Assembly (NCBI GenBank): GCA_018241865.1
Contig: JAFECY010000148.1
Span: 1 to 16,088 of the forward strand
Origin: Pseudomonadota bacterium
Lineage (GTDB): Bacteria; Pseudomonadota; Gammaproteobacteria; Burkholderiales; Burkholderiaceae_D
Length of the DNA: 16,088 bases
Direction: 5' to 3'
Shown piece by piece: positions 1-7,467 of this stretch. Below the pieces are notes generated by a model, which worked only from the letters and a program-made list of their open reading frames with translations, did not search any database and was not told the origin of the DNA. The translations under genes and the position numbers were made by a program. Position 1 is the stretch's first letter. Each line of letters begins with the position of its first letter.

Positions 1-170
1 CCTTCAAGGGGAGGGCTGGGGTGGGGATGGGGGTAAGGCAAATCCGTACTCGCATACCCCATCCCCCTCCCGCCCTCTGGGCCGGTCTGCCCGCGAATAC
101 GCGGGCGGGCGTTCGGCGGCGAGCGGCATGCCGCTCGAAACCCCGCTTTACCCTCCCCCTTGAAGGGGGA
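1..170. repeat. G/C-rich palindromic intergenic repeat, copy 1
   Basis: The left arm (3-36) is identical over 34 bp to 13774-13807. It contains five closely spaced runs of three to five G. The right arm (about 56-82 and 148-170) carries complementary C-rich tracts, so the whole unit can fold back. Copy 1 is longer than copy 2 because its centre holds two further hairpins: a 7-bp stem with AATA loop at 89-106 and a perfect 18-bp palindrome at 120-137. The left edge may continue outside the window. The layout resembles REP/REPIN or MITE-type elements, but no known family is recognised. It lies upstream of the L31 gene and no protein-coding signal is seen in it. Confidence 0.7.
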
Positions 171-261
171 TGGGTTCACGTTGGTTTTCCGCCGTGCACG
201 CCGTGTTCGCCGTGGTTCATCCGTTTTTCCACCCCACTAGCGCAACCCGCTGATTTCATTA

Positions 262-267
262 TATAAT
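262..267 (+). promoter_or_regulatory. possible -10 element for rpmE2
   Basis: A perfect TATAAT hexamer lies 97 bp before the L31 start, inside the 10-bp palindrome ATTATATAAT (261-270 region). No good -35 box is seen 16-18 bp upstream, so the promoter is tentative. Zinc-free L31 paralogues are often repressed by Zur in other bacteria. The AT palindrome could be part of such an operator, but it does not clearly match the Zur consensus. Confidence 0.35.
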
Positions 268-363
268 TTTGCCCTTTACCACCTGGCAAGTGATCATCAA
301 TCGGGTCAAGAAGCAAGGCGACCGACGAAGTGGCGATTGGCTACCAACCATTTGAGGAAAACC

Positions 364-630
364 ATGAAACAAGGCATTCACCCGGATTATCGCGAAGTTG
401 TGTTCCACGACCTGTCCTGCGATTTCAAATTCATCACCCGTTCGACCATCCAAACTCGCGAAACCATCAATTTTGAAGGCAAGGATTATCCGCTGGTGAA
501 AATCGAGGTGTCGGCGGAATCGCATCCGTTCTACACCGGCAAGCACAAGATCGTCGATACCGCCGGTCGTGTCGATAAGTTCCGTAAGAAATTCGGTTCG
601 GTCGGTTCCAAGACCCAGGTCGCTGGCTAA
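364..630 (+). CDS. rpmE2: 50S ribosomal protein L31 type B
   Basis: An 88-residue ribosomal protein of the large subunit. The sequence begins [16 protein letters not shown] and contains [21 protein letters not shown], characteristic of the bL31 type B family. It has a single Cys and lacks the CxxC zinc ligands of type A L31, so it is the zinc-independent form that can replace the zinc-bearing paralogue on ribosomes when zinc is scarce. The start at 364 is chosen because GAGG at 354-357 lies 6 bp upstream and the family begins at this Met. An upstream in-frame ATG at 337 would add nine residues foreign to the family. The gene stands alone: a repeat and a possible promoter lie before it and a strong terminator directly after it. 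Confidence 0.96.
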   Translation: MKQGIHPDYREVVFHDLSCDFKFITRSTIQTRETINFEGKDYPLVKIEVSAESHPFYTGKHKIVDTAGRVDKFRKKFGSVGSKTQVAG

Positions 631-648
631 TTTCGCCCACCGATCACA

Positions 649-677
649 AAAAGGCAGCCGTGGCTGCCTTTTTTGTT
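649..677 (+). terminator. intrinsic terminator of rpmE2
   Basis: An 8-bp stem (651-658 with 663-670) and a 4-base loop are followed by a run of six T (669-674). It starts 20 bp after the L31 stop and separates that gene from the glycosyltransferase gene. Confidence 0.9.
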
Positions 678-739
678 GCAGCCCAGCGGTACTCTGCAAA
701 ATTGCGGCACAATAGCCGACGCCAAAAACAAAAATCCTG

Positions 740-2452
740 ATGAAGCCAGTCCGCCTCCCCGCCTCCGCCACGCGTGCCCTGCCGCGCTGGGGATTGTTCG
801 CGCTGTGTTTGCTCTACATCCTGCCCGGCCTAATCGGCCGCGATCCTTGGAAAAACGAGGACGCCGCCGGTTTCGGCATCATGTGGACGATGGCGCACGG
901 CGTCTGGCAAGACTGGCTGATGCCCAACATCGTCGGCCTACCGATGACGCAAGACGGTCCATTGACGTTTTGGATCGGCGCGGTCTGCATCAAATTATTC
1001 GGCTGGGCGCTAGGCGAGCCGATAGCGGCACGCATCGGCACTATCGCCTTTTTCTTAATCGGCGCGCTCTCGGTCTGGTATGCCGCCTATCTGCTCGGCC
1101 GACGCAACGAAGCGCAGCCCTTGCGTCTAGCCTTCGGCGGCCAACCGGAAGCGAAAGACTACGGCCGCACCTTGGCCGACGGCGCGCTGCTGATCTATCT
1201 CGGCTGTCTTGGCCTGCTGGCGCATAGCCACACCACCAGCGCCGCCGCGCTGAATGTTTCGATGGTCGGTTTTTCACTGTACGCAGCGGCACGCTATTTC
1301 GAAAATTATTCGCTACGCGCCGCGATGGTGCTGGGTCTGGCACTTGGCCTCTTGGCCCTGTCGCGCAATTGGATTACGCCGGTTGCGCTCTGGTTGGGAC
1401 TAGCGACATTCGGTTTGATGCGACGTGACGGCGCGCTGAAACAACTATTACTGGCCACACTACCCACTGCACTTTTAGTCGGTGCATCGTGGTGGTTGGC
1501 CTTGCATTTCGCCCAATCGCGCGAACCGGAAACCATCGCCGACTGGCTCGCCGCCAGCCAGCGTCAAATCGGTCTGCCCACTATCGAGACGATCAAGTTT
1601 TTCATCGTCAACGGCATCTGGTTTGCTTGGCCGGCTTGGCCATATGCACTGTGGGCTGTCTATGCTTGGCGCAAGCAATCGATGGCGTTGCATATCGCCC
1701 TGCCCTTCGTGTTCTGCAATGTGCTGGCAGTGTTGATGGTGCTCAACCCACAGTCGGCTGAGCACATCCTGTTGCCACTGCTGCCGGCACTGGCGATCCT
1801 TGCGGCCTTCGGCCTACCCACCATGAAGCGCGGCGCGATCAATGCAGTGGATTGGTTCTCGGTGATGACCATGAGCGCCGTCGCCGCTTTCATCTGGCTC
1901 GGCTGGATCGCCAAGCAAACCGGCTGGCCGGAGCAACTCGCCAAAAATGCCTTCAAGCTGGCACCGGGCTTCAAACCCGAATTCAATCTACTGGCGGTGA
2001 TCGTCGCTGTGCTGGCATCGGTCGGCTGGGTCTGGCTGGTGCATTGGCGCATTGCGCGTCGGCCTTCAGTACTGTGGCGCGCGGTGGTGCTGTCGTCTGG
2101 CGGCGTCATCCTGTGCTGGCTGCTGCTGATGACGCTCTGGCTGCCGTGGGGGAATTACGTGCGTAGCTATGTCACCGTAGCCGATCAGCTCGAATTGAAA
2201 CTGCCGAAAAATATGGATTGCGTCGAATCCAACGTCGGCCCGGCGCAACGCGCTTCCTTCGCCTACTTCGGCCATGTGCGTTTTGCGCCCGCCGGCAAAC
2301 AATGTGATTTCCTGCTGCTGCAAGACAGTAACCGCAAAAAAAATGACGCCCGTCTGATTCACCGTTCTGGCCAACAGTGGCGATTGCTATGGGAAGGCCG
2401 TCGTCCGGCCGACCGCGACGAACGCTTCCGGCTTTACCAGCGAGTGGATTGA
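740..2452 (+). CDS. ArnT-like family 39 membrane glycosyltransferase
   Basis: A 570-residue polytopic inner-membrane protein. It has an N-terminal membrane segment (about 16-33), then the first periplasmic loop with the acidic motif GRDPWKNEDAAGFG (33-46). This is the place of the catalytic Asp/Glu in the PMT/ArnT fold. Many further hydrophobic segments follow, and there is a C-terminal soluble part (about 470-570). Length and layout fit the ArnT / dolichyl-phosphate-mannose-protein mannosyltransferase superfamily. These enzymes use polyprenyl-phosphate sugars to modify lipid A, glycans or proteins on the periplasmic side. The donor and acceptor here are unknown, and no arn operon genes are present, so the name arnT is not given. 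It is the first gene of a likely operon: the next start lies 8 bp after its stop. Confidence 0.85.
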   Translation: MKPVRLPASATRALPRWGLFALCLLYILPGLIGRDPWKNEDAAGFGIMWTMAHGVWQDWLMPNIVGLPMTQDGPLTFWIGAVCIKLFGWALGEPIAARIGTIAFFLIGALSVWYAAYLLGRRNEAQPLRLAFGGQPEAKDYGRTLADGALLIYLGCLGLLAHSHTTSAAALNVSMVGFSLYAAARYFENYSLRAAMVLGLALGLLALSRNWITPVALWLGLATFGLMRRDGALKQLLLATLPTALLVGASWWLALHFAQSREPETIADWLAASQRQIGLPTIETIKFFIVNGIWFAWPAWPYALWAVYAWRKQSMALHIALPFVFCNVLAVLMVLNPQSAEHILLPLLPALAILAAFGLPTMKRGAINAVDWFSVMTMSAVAAFIWLGWIAKQTGWPEQLAKNAFKLAPGFKPEFNLLAVIVAVLASVGWVWLVHWRIARRPSVLWRAVVLSSGGVILCWLLLMTLWLPWGNYVRSYVTVADQLELKLPKNMDCVESNVGPAQRASFAYFGHVRFAPAGKQCDFLLLQDSNRKKNDARLIHRSGQQWRLLWEGRRPADRDERFRLYQRVD

Positions 2453-2460
2453 GTCGCCCG

Positions 2461-3828
2461 ATGACGGCGGCAGACTCGCCCTTCTCATCGCGCCCCGTTG
2501 CGCGCATCGTTGCGCTAGCTTGGCCGATCTTGGTCGGGCAATTAGCGGTCATCGGCTATGGTGTAATCGATACCGCGATGGTGTCACGCTACTCGGCCAC
2601 CGACCTCGCCGCACTATCGATCGGCGTCTCCATCTACGTCAGCATCTCGGTCGGTGCCAGCGGCGTACTGTTGGCGCTCTCGCCTGTCATCGGCCAATTG
2701 TTCGGTGCGAAACGCTTCGATACCATCGGTGCCGAACTCAAACAAGGTGTCTGGCTGGCGCTGCTGCTATCGTTGATCGGTAGCCTCATCTTACTGTTTC
2801 CACAACCGCTGTTGGCGCTGGCGCAAACCTCGCCGGAGCTCAACGCGAAAGCGAGTTTCTACCTGCAGGCCTTGGCGTGTTCGCTGCCGGCCGCACTCGG
2901 TTTCCGCGTCTATGCCGCCTTCAACAATGCCGTGGCGCGCCCCAAAGCAGTGATGCTGATTCAGGTTTCGGCGCTGCTGCTGAAAATCCCGCTCAACGCT
3001 TGGTTCATCTTCGGCGGCTTCGGTCTGCCGGCCTTCGGCGGCCCCGGCTGCGCCATCGCCACCGCCATCAGCGCGTGGGCTGCGCTCATCGCTGCTTGGA
3101 TCGCCCTGCGCCGCTCGCCTTTTTACCGCATGTTTCACCTCTTCGGTAGCGGCTTCGTCGCGCCACAATGGCGCGCACTACGCACTCTGCTCGCGCTCGG
3201 CATTCCGATGGGATTGGGTTACTTGATCGAAGTATCGGCCTTCACTTTCATGGCACTGTTCATCGCGCGCCTGGGTGCGAACATACTGGCCGGCCATCAA
3301 GTCACCGCCAACTTCGTCACTGTGCTGTACATGCTGCCGCTATCGATCGCCAGCGCCACCGGCACCTTGGTTGCGCACGCGCTCGGCGCGGGCGATGCGG
3401 CAGCAGCACGCAAGATGAGCCGAAACGGCATCGCACTGGCCGGGCTGCTGGCCGCCGTCACCGGTGCGCTGGTGTTCCTGCTGCGCGATGGCATCGTGCG
3501 CGCCTACACGCCGGACGCCACGATCATCGCAGCGGCACTGCCGCTTTATCTGTTCGTCGGCGTCTATCACTTCTTCGATGCGCTACAGGTCAGCGCCGCC
3601 TATGTGCTGCGCGCCTACAAGATCGCGCTGATGCCGACCATCATTTACGCCGTGATGCTGTGGGGCGTCGGACTGGGCGGCGGCTACGTGCTGGGCTTCG
3701 ACCTGTTTCACCTACTACCGTCGGCACTGACCGGCGCGGCCGGCTTCTGGCTCGGCAACACCGCCAGTGTTGCGTTGGCAGCAGCCGGGCTGCTATGGTA
3801 TCTACGCACCGTGCAAAAGAAAAACTAA
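2461..3828 (+). CDS. MATE-family multidrug/toxin efflux protein (NorM-like)
   Basis: A 455-residue integral membrane protein with about 12 hydrophobic segments in two homologous halves. The N-terminal half has ARIVALAWPILVGQLAVIGYGVIDTAMVSRYS, the typical MATE opening helix. The second half repeats the pattern at LRTLLALGIPMGLGYLIEVSAF. Family members export cationic drugs, dyes or metabolites using Na+ or H+ gradients. The start at 2461 is chosen because it gives the standard MATE N-terminus. The reading frame is open back to 2377, but the extra residues are Arg/Pro-rich and overlap the glycosyltransferase gene, so they are taken as out-of-frame shadow. The Shine-Dalgarno is weak, which fits translational coupling to the gene 8 bp upstream. 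The sugar kinase gene follows after 11 bp. Confidence 0.92.
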   Translation: MTAADSPFSSRPVARIVALAWPILVGQLAVIGYGVIDTAMVSRYSATDLAALSIGVSIYVSISVGASGVLLALSPVIGQLFGAKRFDTIGAELKQGVWLALLLSLIGSLILLFPQPLLALAQTSPELNAKASFYLQALACSLPAALGFRVYAAFNNAVARPKAVMLIQVSALLLKIPLNAWFIFGGFGLPAFGGPGCAIATAISAWAALIAAWIALRRSPFYRMFHLFGSGFVAPQWRALRTLLALGIPMGLGYLIEVSAFTFMALFIARLGANILAGHQVTANFVTVLYMLPLSIASATGTLVAHALGAGDAAAARKMSRNGIALAGLLAAVTGALVFLLRDGIVRAYTPDATIIAAALPLYLFVGVYHFFDALQVSAAYVLRAYKIALMPTIIYAVMLWGVGLGGGYVLGFDLFHLLPSALTGAAGFWLGNTASVALAAAGLLWYLRTVQKKN

Positions 3829-3839
3829 GGGAGGCAAAC

Positions 3840-4763
3840 ATGAGCCTGCGCATCATCTGCCTTGGCAATACCACGCTGGACAAGGTCTGGCCCGTGCCCG
3901 AACTGCCGGCCGGCAGCGGCAAATTCCGCGCCAGTGATTATTTCGAGCTTGGTGGCGGTATGGCAGCCAACGCCGCCGTTGCCGCTGCCAGGCTCGGCGC
4001 GGACGCCGCCTACTGGGGCCGCGCCGGTGACGATGCCGCCGGCATCAGCATGCAAAACGAAATGGCGGGCTACGGCGTCGATGTCACGCAATTCCGCCTG
4101 TTCGCCGGTGCGCGTTCGTCGGTCTCTTCCATCGTCGTCGCCCGTGACGGCGAGCGCAACATCGTCAATTTTCGCGGCGCAAACCTACCGGACGATCCGG
4201 CTTGGCTGCCGCTGGAACAGGTGGCAAAGGCACACGCCGTGCTAGCCGATATTCGCTGGGTGGAAGGCGCGGCCGCCGTCTTTGCCGCCGCCAGACAAGC
4301 CGGCATCCCGACCGTGCTCGATGGCGAGATCGCCACCGATGCAGCCTATGCAACGGTGCTGCCGCACACCGATCACGCGCTCTTTTCCGAACCCGGCCTG
4401 CGCGCCTTCGCCGGCCGCGACAGCCTCGACAACGACACCCGCCGCCGCGCCGCGCTGAAGAAAGCGCGCGATCTCGGTTGCAAGGTCGCCGCCGTCACGC
4501 GCGGCGCAAAAGGCCTGCTCTGGCTCGACGATCACGGCCTGCATCGCCAGCCCGCCTTCGATGTGGACGTGGTCGATACCACCGGAGCCGGCGATGTCTT
4601 CCACGGCGCATATGCCTGCGCCCTCGGCGAAGGCCGCAGTGTCGCCGACGCCATGCGTTTCGCCAGCGCCGTTGCCGCGCTCAAATGCACGCGCCACGGC
4701 GGTCGCGCTGGCATTCCCAATCGGAGCGAGGTACAAACTTTCTTAACAAATCGCTCACAGTAG
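3840..4763 (+). CDS. PfkB-family (ribokinase-like) sugar kinase, YihV-like
   Basis: A 307-residue cytoplasmic carbohydrate kinase. The N-terminal PfkB signature GGGMAANAAVAAARLGA lies at 38-54. The C-terminal signature DTTGAGDVFHGAY (246-258) contains the anion hole and catalytic base Asp252. A strong Shine-Dalgarno (AAGGGAGG, 3827-3834) fixes the start. From memory, several blocks are very close to E. coli sulfofructose kinase YihV: the ADIRW block, the HALFSEPGL block, QPAFDVDVVDTTGAGDVFHGA, and ALKCTRHGGRAGIP. None of the other sulfoglycolysis genes is in the window, so the substrate could be sulfofructose, fructose or another ketose. The gene ends the glycosyltransferase-MATE-kinase run. 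No terminator is seen behind it. Confidence 0.9.
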   Translation: MSLRIICLGNTTLDKVWPVPELPAGSGKFRASDYFELGGGMAANAAVAAARLGADAAYWGRAGDDAAGISMQNEMAGYGVDVTQFRLFAGARSSVSSIVVARDGERNIVNFRGANLPDDPAWLPLEQVAKAHAVLADIRWVEGAAAVFAAARQAGIPTVLDGEIATDAAYATVLPHTDHALFSEPGLRAFAGRDSLDNDTRRRAALKKARDLGCKVAAVTRGAKGLLWLDDHGLHRQPAFDVDVVDTTGAGDVFHGAYACALGEGRSVADAMRFASAVAALKCTRHGGRAGIPNRSEVQTFLTNRSQ

Positions 4764-4837
4764 GGAAATCGACGCGAATGCTATAAAATCGCGCAAACTA
4801 AAAATTACCCGCAACCATGCTGGGCAGGGAGGCCCAC

Positions 4838-5320
4838 ATGCGCAAGCTGTTCACCAAATCAAATTTCGACATCGAAGCCTTCATCGCCGGCAGCGTCGAG
4901 AGCCTGCGTTCGGTCAACGCCACCCACGGCCAGACTTGGCGCTTAGGCCAAGAAAGTTCGTGGAAAGTGGACGAGCAAACCGGCCGCATCGTCTTCGGCT
5001 TCGCCGACGGCGGCGCTGTTTCCGCGCCGGTGCAAGTGATCGGCATCTACACGACCAAGGACGGCCTGTTCCAATGGGCTTGGGATCACGCCGCCGTGTC
5101 GCCGCCGCTGCGCCAAAGCGCATTGCGCATCAGGGAATTCGCCCGCCAAAAACATTGCGCCGAACTACAACAGCAGCAATGCGCCTGCCCCGAACGCCGC
5201 GCTTGGGAGTACACCGCGCTAGCGATGGTGGTGACCGAGGCCAACGGCGCTTACCGCGCCCAAGTCGGCAACGATATGTACATCTTCATGACCTTTGGCG
5301 ACATTACGCGACAAATTTAA
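4838..5320 (+). CDS. conserved-looking small protein of unknown function
   Basis: A 160-residue soluble protein with no signal peptide or membrane segment. The start at 4838 is chosen because AGGGAGG (4826-4832) lies 5 bp upstream; an in-frame ATG at 4817 would place that site inside the gene. The core reads as a beta-rich domain with QVIGIYTTKDGLFQWAWDH (66-84), followed by a helical part and three Cys in KHCAELQQQQCACPE. The pattern 'IGxYxxxxxxFxWxW' followed by a helix recalls the DUF6882 family, but this is a guess from memory. A TATAAAAT tract at 4782-4789 could be its -10 box, though no good -35 is seen. It lies between the kinase gene and the tRNA promoter and may have its own transcription. 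Confidence 0.8.
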   Translation: MRKLFTKSNFDIEAFIAGSVESLRSVNATHGQTWRLGQESSWKVDEQTGRIVFGFADGGAVSAPVQVIGIYTTKDGLFQWAWDHAAVSPPLRQSALRIREFARQKHCAELQQQQCACPERRAWEYTALAMVVTEANGAYRAQVGNDMYIFMTFGDITRQI

Positions 5321-5338
5321 GACCTCGCGTTAGGCAGG

Positions 5339-5367
5339 TTGCTAGCGGCCGACAAATCGGCGATAAT
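5339..5367 (+). promoter_or_regulatory. sigma-70-type promoter of tRNA-Leu
   Basis: The -35 box TTGCTA (5339-5344) and -10 box GATAAT (5362-5367) are separated by exactly 17 bp. The implied transcription start is about 8-10 bp before the mature tRNA 5' end. Confidence 0.8.
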
Positions 5368-5382
5368 GCCGGTCTTCCACGT

Positions 5383-5469
5383 GCCGAGATGGCGGAATAG
5401 GTAGACGCACGGGACTCAAAATCCCGCGCTGGAGACAGCGTGCCGGTTCGATTCCGGCTCTCGGCACCA
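5383..5469 (+). tRNA. tRNA-Leu (anticodon CAA)
   Basis: An 87-base class II tRNA. The acceptor stem 5383-5389 (GCCGAGA) pairs perfectly with 5459-5465. The anticodon stem CGGGA/TCCCG encloses the loop CTCAAAA, giving anticodon CAA, which reads UUG leucine codons. A long variable arm (CGCTGGAGACAGCG) is present. The T arm is GCCGG-TTCGATT-CCGGC (5442-5458). The discriminator A and CCA are encoded (5466-5469). The gene is complete, although the region directly downstream looks like an insertion-element remnant. Confidence 0.97.
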
Positions 5470-5502
5470 AAACGCAGTATCACCAAGCATCAAACCCTCT
5501 CA

Positions 5503-5536
5503 AAACCCGCACTGCTAAAGGCTTTGCGGGTTTTTT
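5503..5536 (+). terminator. intrinsic terminator after tRNA-Leu
   Basis: A 9-bp stem, AAACCCGCA (5503-5511) with TGCGGGTTT (5525-5533), carries a 13-base loop and ends in a six-T run (5531-5536). It lies 33 bp after the tRNA CCA end. Confidence 0.85.
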
Positions 5537-5552
5537 GTTGTCTTACGCCGTT

Positions 5553-7394
5553 TCAGTCAGTACCATGAGATACCAACAATTTGATGGTATTTTTGTTGGT
5601 ATCTGCAAAAATCCGAAAACGAGATGCTGCCGCAAAGGCGGAAGATTCTTTCTGTGCTTGTTTTTCGATCTCGGCAGTCTGTCGGACAAGATCAGCAGCA
5701 CGCGCACGGATAGGGTTGCCGTCCGCATCCATCTCCCCCGTTGGGATCAGCATATCGGGGTTGCGCGCGGCCATATCGAAGGCGGCGGTTTGTTCTGGCG
5801 TGTCGGCCTTGATTGCGGGCGCTGCCGGTTGCGTATCCGGCGCGGTGGGCGCGGACTCTTCCCGCCCAAGGATGCGGGATACCGTGTCGGCTATTTTGTC
5901 AGGGAGCGTGCGCGCTTCGGGAGGATGGACAAACCCATCGACGGCGTTCTGGAAAAGCCAGTGACGCGCCTCAGAACCACTATTGAATTTAGGCGCCCAT
6001 TCGATTGATGCGCCATTTGCATCAACCGGCGTCCATTTTCCTTCGGTGTCGCGGTGCGCGTACAGCCGCCGTTCACCGTCAAAAAGGACGGGGCGGGCAG
6101 AAGGAAAGGGGTCGCTTCCCGTTAGGGCGTCTTGGGCATGTTGTTGGGGTTGGCCTTGCGCATCGGTTCCTTCGCTTTGGCTGCGCCCAACCATAGGATG
6201 GTCTGCCATGCCGCTGGCTTCCGATACCTTTCGCACGGCGGCGTTTTGGTCTAAAATAGCATTGACCGACGTTTCCTGACCCGCCGAGTGCAACACGCCC
6301 GGCGCGGTATCTCCGGCGCGTGACTGCAAAATCAGCCCGGAAGATTCAGGATCAACGCCGGTCTTTTCTTTTGAGAGCACCGCCGTTTTCGCGTGGGCGT
6401 CATCCAGCACATGAACGGTAACGAGGTGTCGCCCCGCTTGCCCGTTGATGAGACTGTCGGCATAGGTCACGACACGCGGTACGCCGTCTGCGTCAGGCCG
6501 CACAACGCGCCAGGCGCGCCCCCGGTTGCCGTCCGCTGTGGCTTCCTCGGCAGGATCGAAACGGCGGATGATTTCTGGGAAGTTGAGCACGTCATCGCGC
6601 GTGACTTGTCGTTCGGGGGCTTTCGGCGATTCCTCGCCGTGCTTCCAGATCAGTTTGACCAAGCCCCAGCCTGCGCCTTTGACTTCCACGTCGCCCCGGC
6701 CATTCCACCCACCGCGCGCAATCACTACGCCGTTGATGTCGTCGGGCGTGATATGCACAATCGGGTCGAAGGCCTTCCCCGCCGGACTTTCTAAAACACG
6801 CTGATAGGCGGCATCAAGTTGAGCCTGTTCGGCGGTAACCATGTGCGCCACGCTGACCTGTTCCCCATTGTCAAGCTGCTGACGCGCTAGGTCTTGCCCA
6901 TCTTTCGCGACGTTGGCTGCTGCGATGTCGCCCGGCTTAGTCAGCGCGTCGCCTTCACGGACACGTACCTCGTGCATCGTCAGCGCAGCAGCATGCTCGT
7001 CCGGCGTGAGTGTTGGGGGTGTCGGCGCAGCATCGGAAGCAGGCGGATTCTCCCCTGTCTGCAACTTCGTTTTGCCGTTGTGAAAGGCTGCGCCAAAACC
7101 CGCGCCGACAAGCGCGGAGATCGTTAGATTAAGGGGGTCAAGCGGTTGATACTGCTGGGCGATTTGTTCGTAATTTGCATGCTGAAGAAGCGCACGGATG
7201 CCGGCTGTCTCCGCAACATTTATCGCGGGATTGACGGCTGCGCCAATGGCTGCGCTTTGCAGTCGCGTAGCGCCTACCGCTGCTGGCAACTTCATCCCGG
7301 CAGCGCCTGCCACTGCGGATACTAGACCAGAAAGATTCGCCGTGGAAGCATCGACGCCTTGATCTTTTAATTCGTCTGCACGATTGATACCCAC
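5553..7394 (-). pseudogene. C-terminal fragment of a large phage polyvalent protein with PBECR-like nuclease domain
   Basis: The reading frame (613 codons from a GTG) is open further back to a stop at 7464-7466. The codons before the GTG still read as phage protein (GAYSLTGPFAPYLFGADVGI), so the true N-terminus is missing. Seen in order are an Ala/Gly-rich hydrophobic segment (about 20-105) and a Pro-rich linker (115-132). A phage-type helix HEVRVREGDALTKPGD follows (141-156). Next is a block (about 205-335) with VHITPDDI, KHGEES, RQVTRDDVLNFPEIIRRFDP and RAWRVVRPDADGVPRVVTY, which recalls the PBECR (barnase/EndoU/colicin/RelE-like) domains of phage polyvalent proteins. Near the end is AARNPDMLIPTGEMDADG (about 535-552), also typical of these proteins. 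The last about 17 residues are encoded by the repeat region beside the tRNA and are unlikely to be original. Likely a non-functional prophage remnant, although the frame is intact over 1.9 kb. Confidence 0.65.
5569..5603. repeat. inverted repeat resembling integrase arm-type sites
   Basis: GATACCAACA (5569-5578) is repeated in inverse orientation as TGTTGGTATC (5594-5603). A third related copy (GATGGTAT, 5583-5590) lies between them. Short TACC/GGTA repeats of this kind are common directly beyond a tRNA-located attachment site, just before a tyrosine integrase gene. No integrase gene follows here. The repeats are read as the edge of a decayed element. Confidence 0.5.
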
Positions 7395-7440
7395 GTCCGC
7401 ACCAAACAGGTAAGGCGCGAATGGCCCTGTTAGCGAATAT

Positions 7441-7464
7441 GCGCCCGCTTCGCGGGGCGTTTTT
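7441..7464 (+). terminator. hairpin with T-run, possible terminator
   Basis: CGCCC (7442-7446) pairs with GGGCG (7455-7459), followed by five T on the plus strand (7460-7464). No plus-strand gene ends here. On the minus strand it lies immediately after the response regulator stop, but without a T-run in that direction. It also falls inside the open phage frame. It may be a leftover of the original surroundings. Confidence 0.35.
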
Positions 7465-7467
7465 CAT

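Noticed and set aside
21..266. 81-codon plus-strand frame before the L31 gene
   Set aside because: It lies mostly within the palindromic repeat, has low-complexity Pro/Arg content and lacks a ribosome site.
3168..3839. Upstream extension of the sugar kinase frame into the MATE gene
   Set aside because: The added residues are Arg/His-rich shadow sequence. The strong Shine-Dalgarno and the family N-terminus place the start at 3840.
7441..7467. Second attachment site (copy of the tRNA-Leu 3' end) at the far edge of the phage remnant
   Set aside because: I compared this edge with 5442-5469 and found no matching stretch. The distal att site must be deleted or elsewhere.
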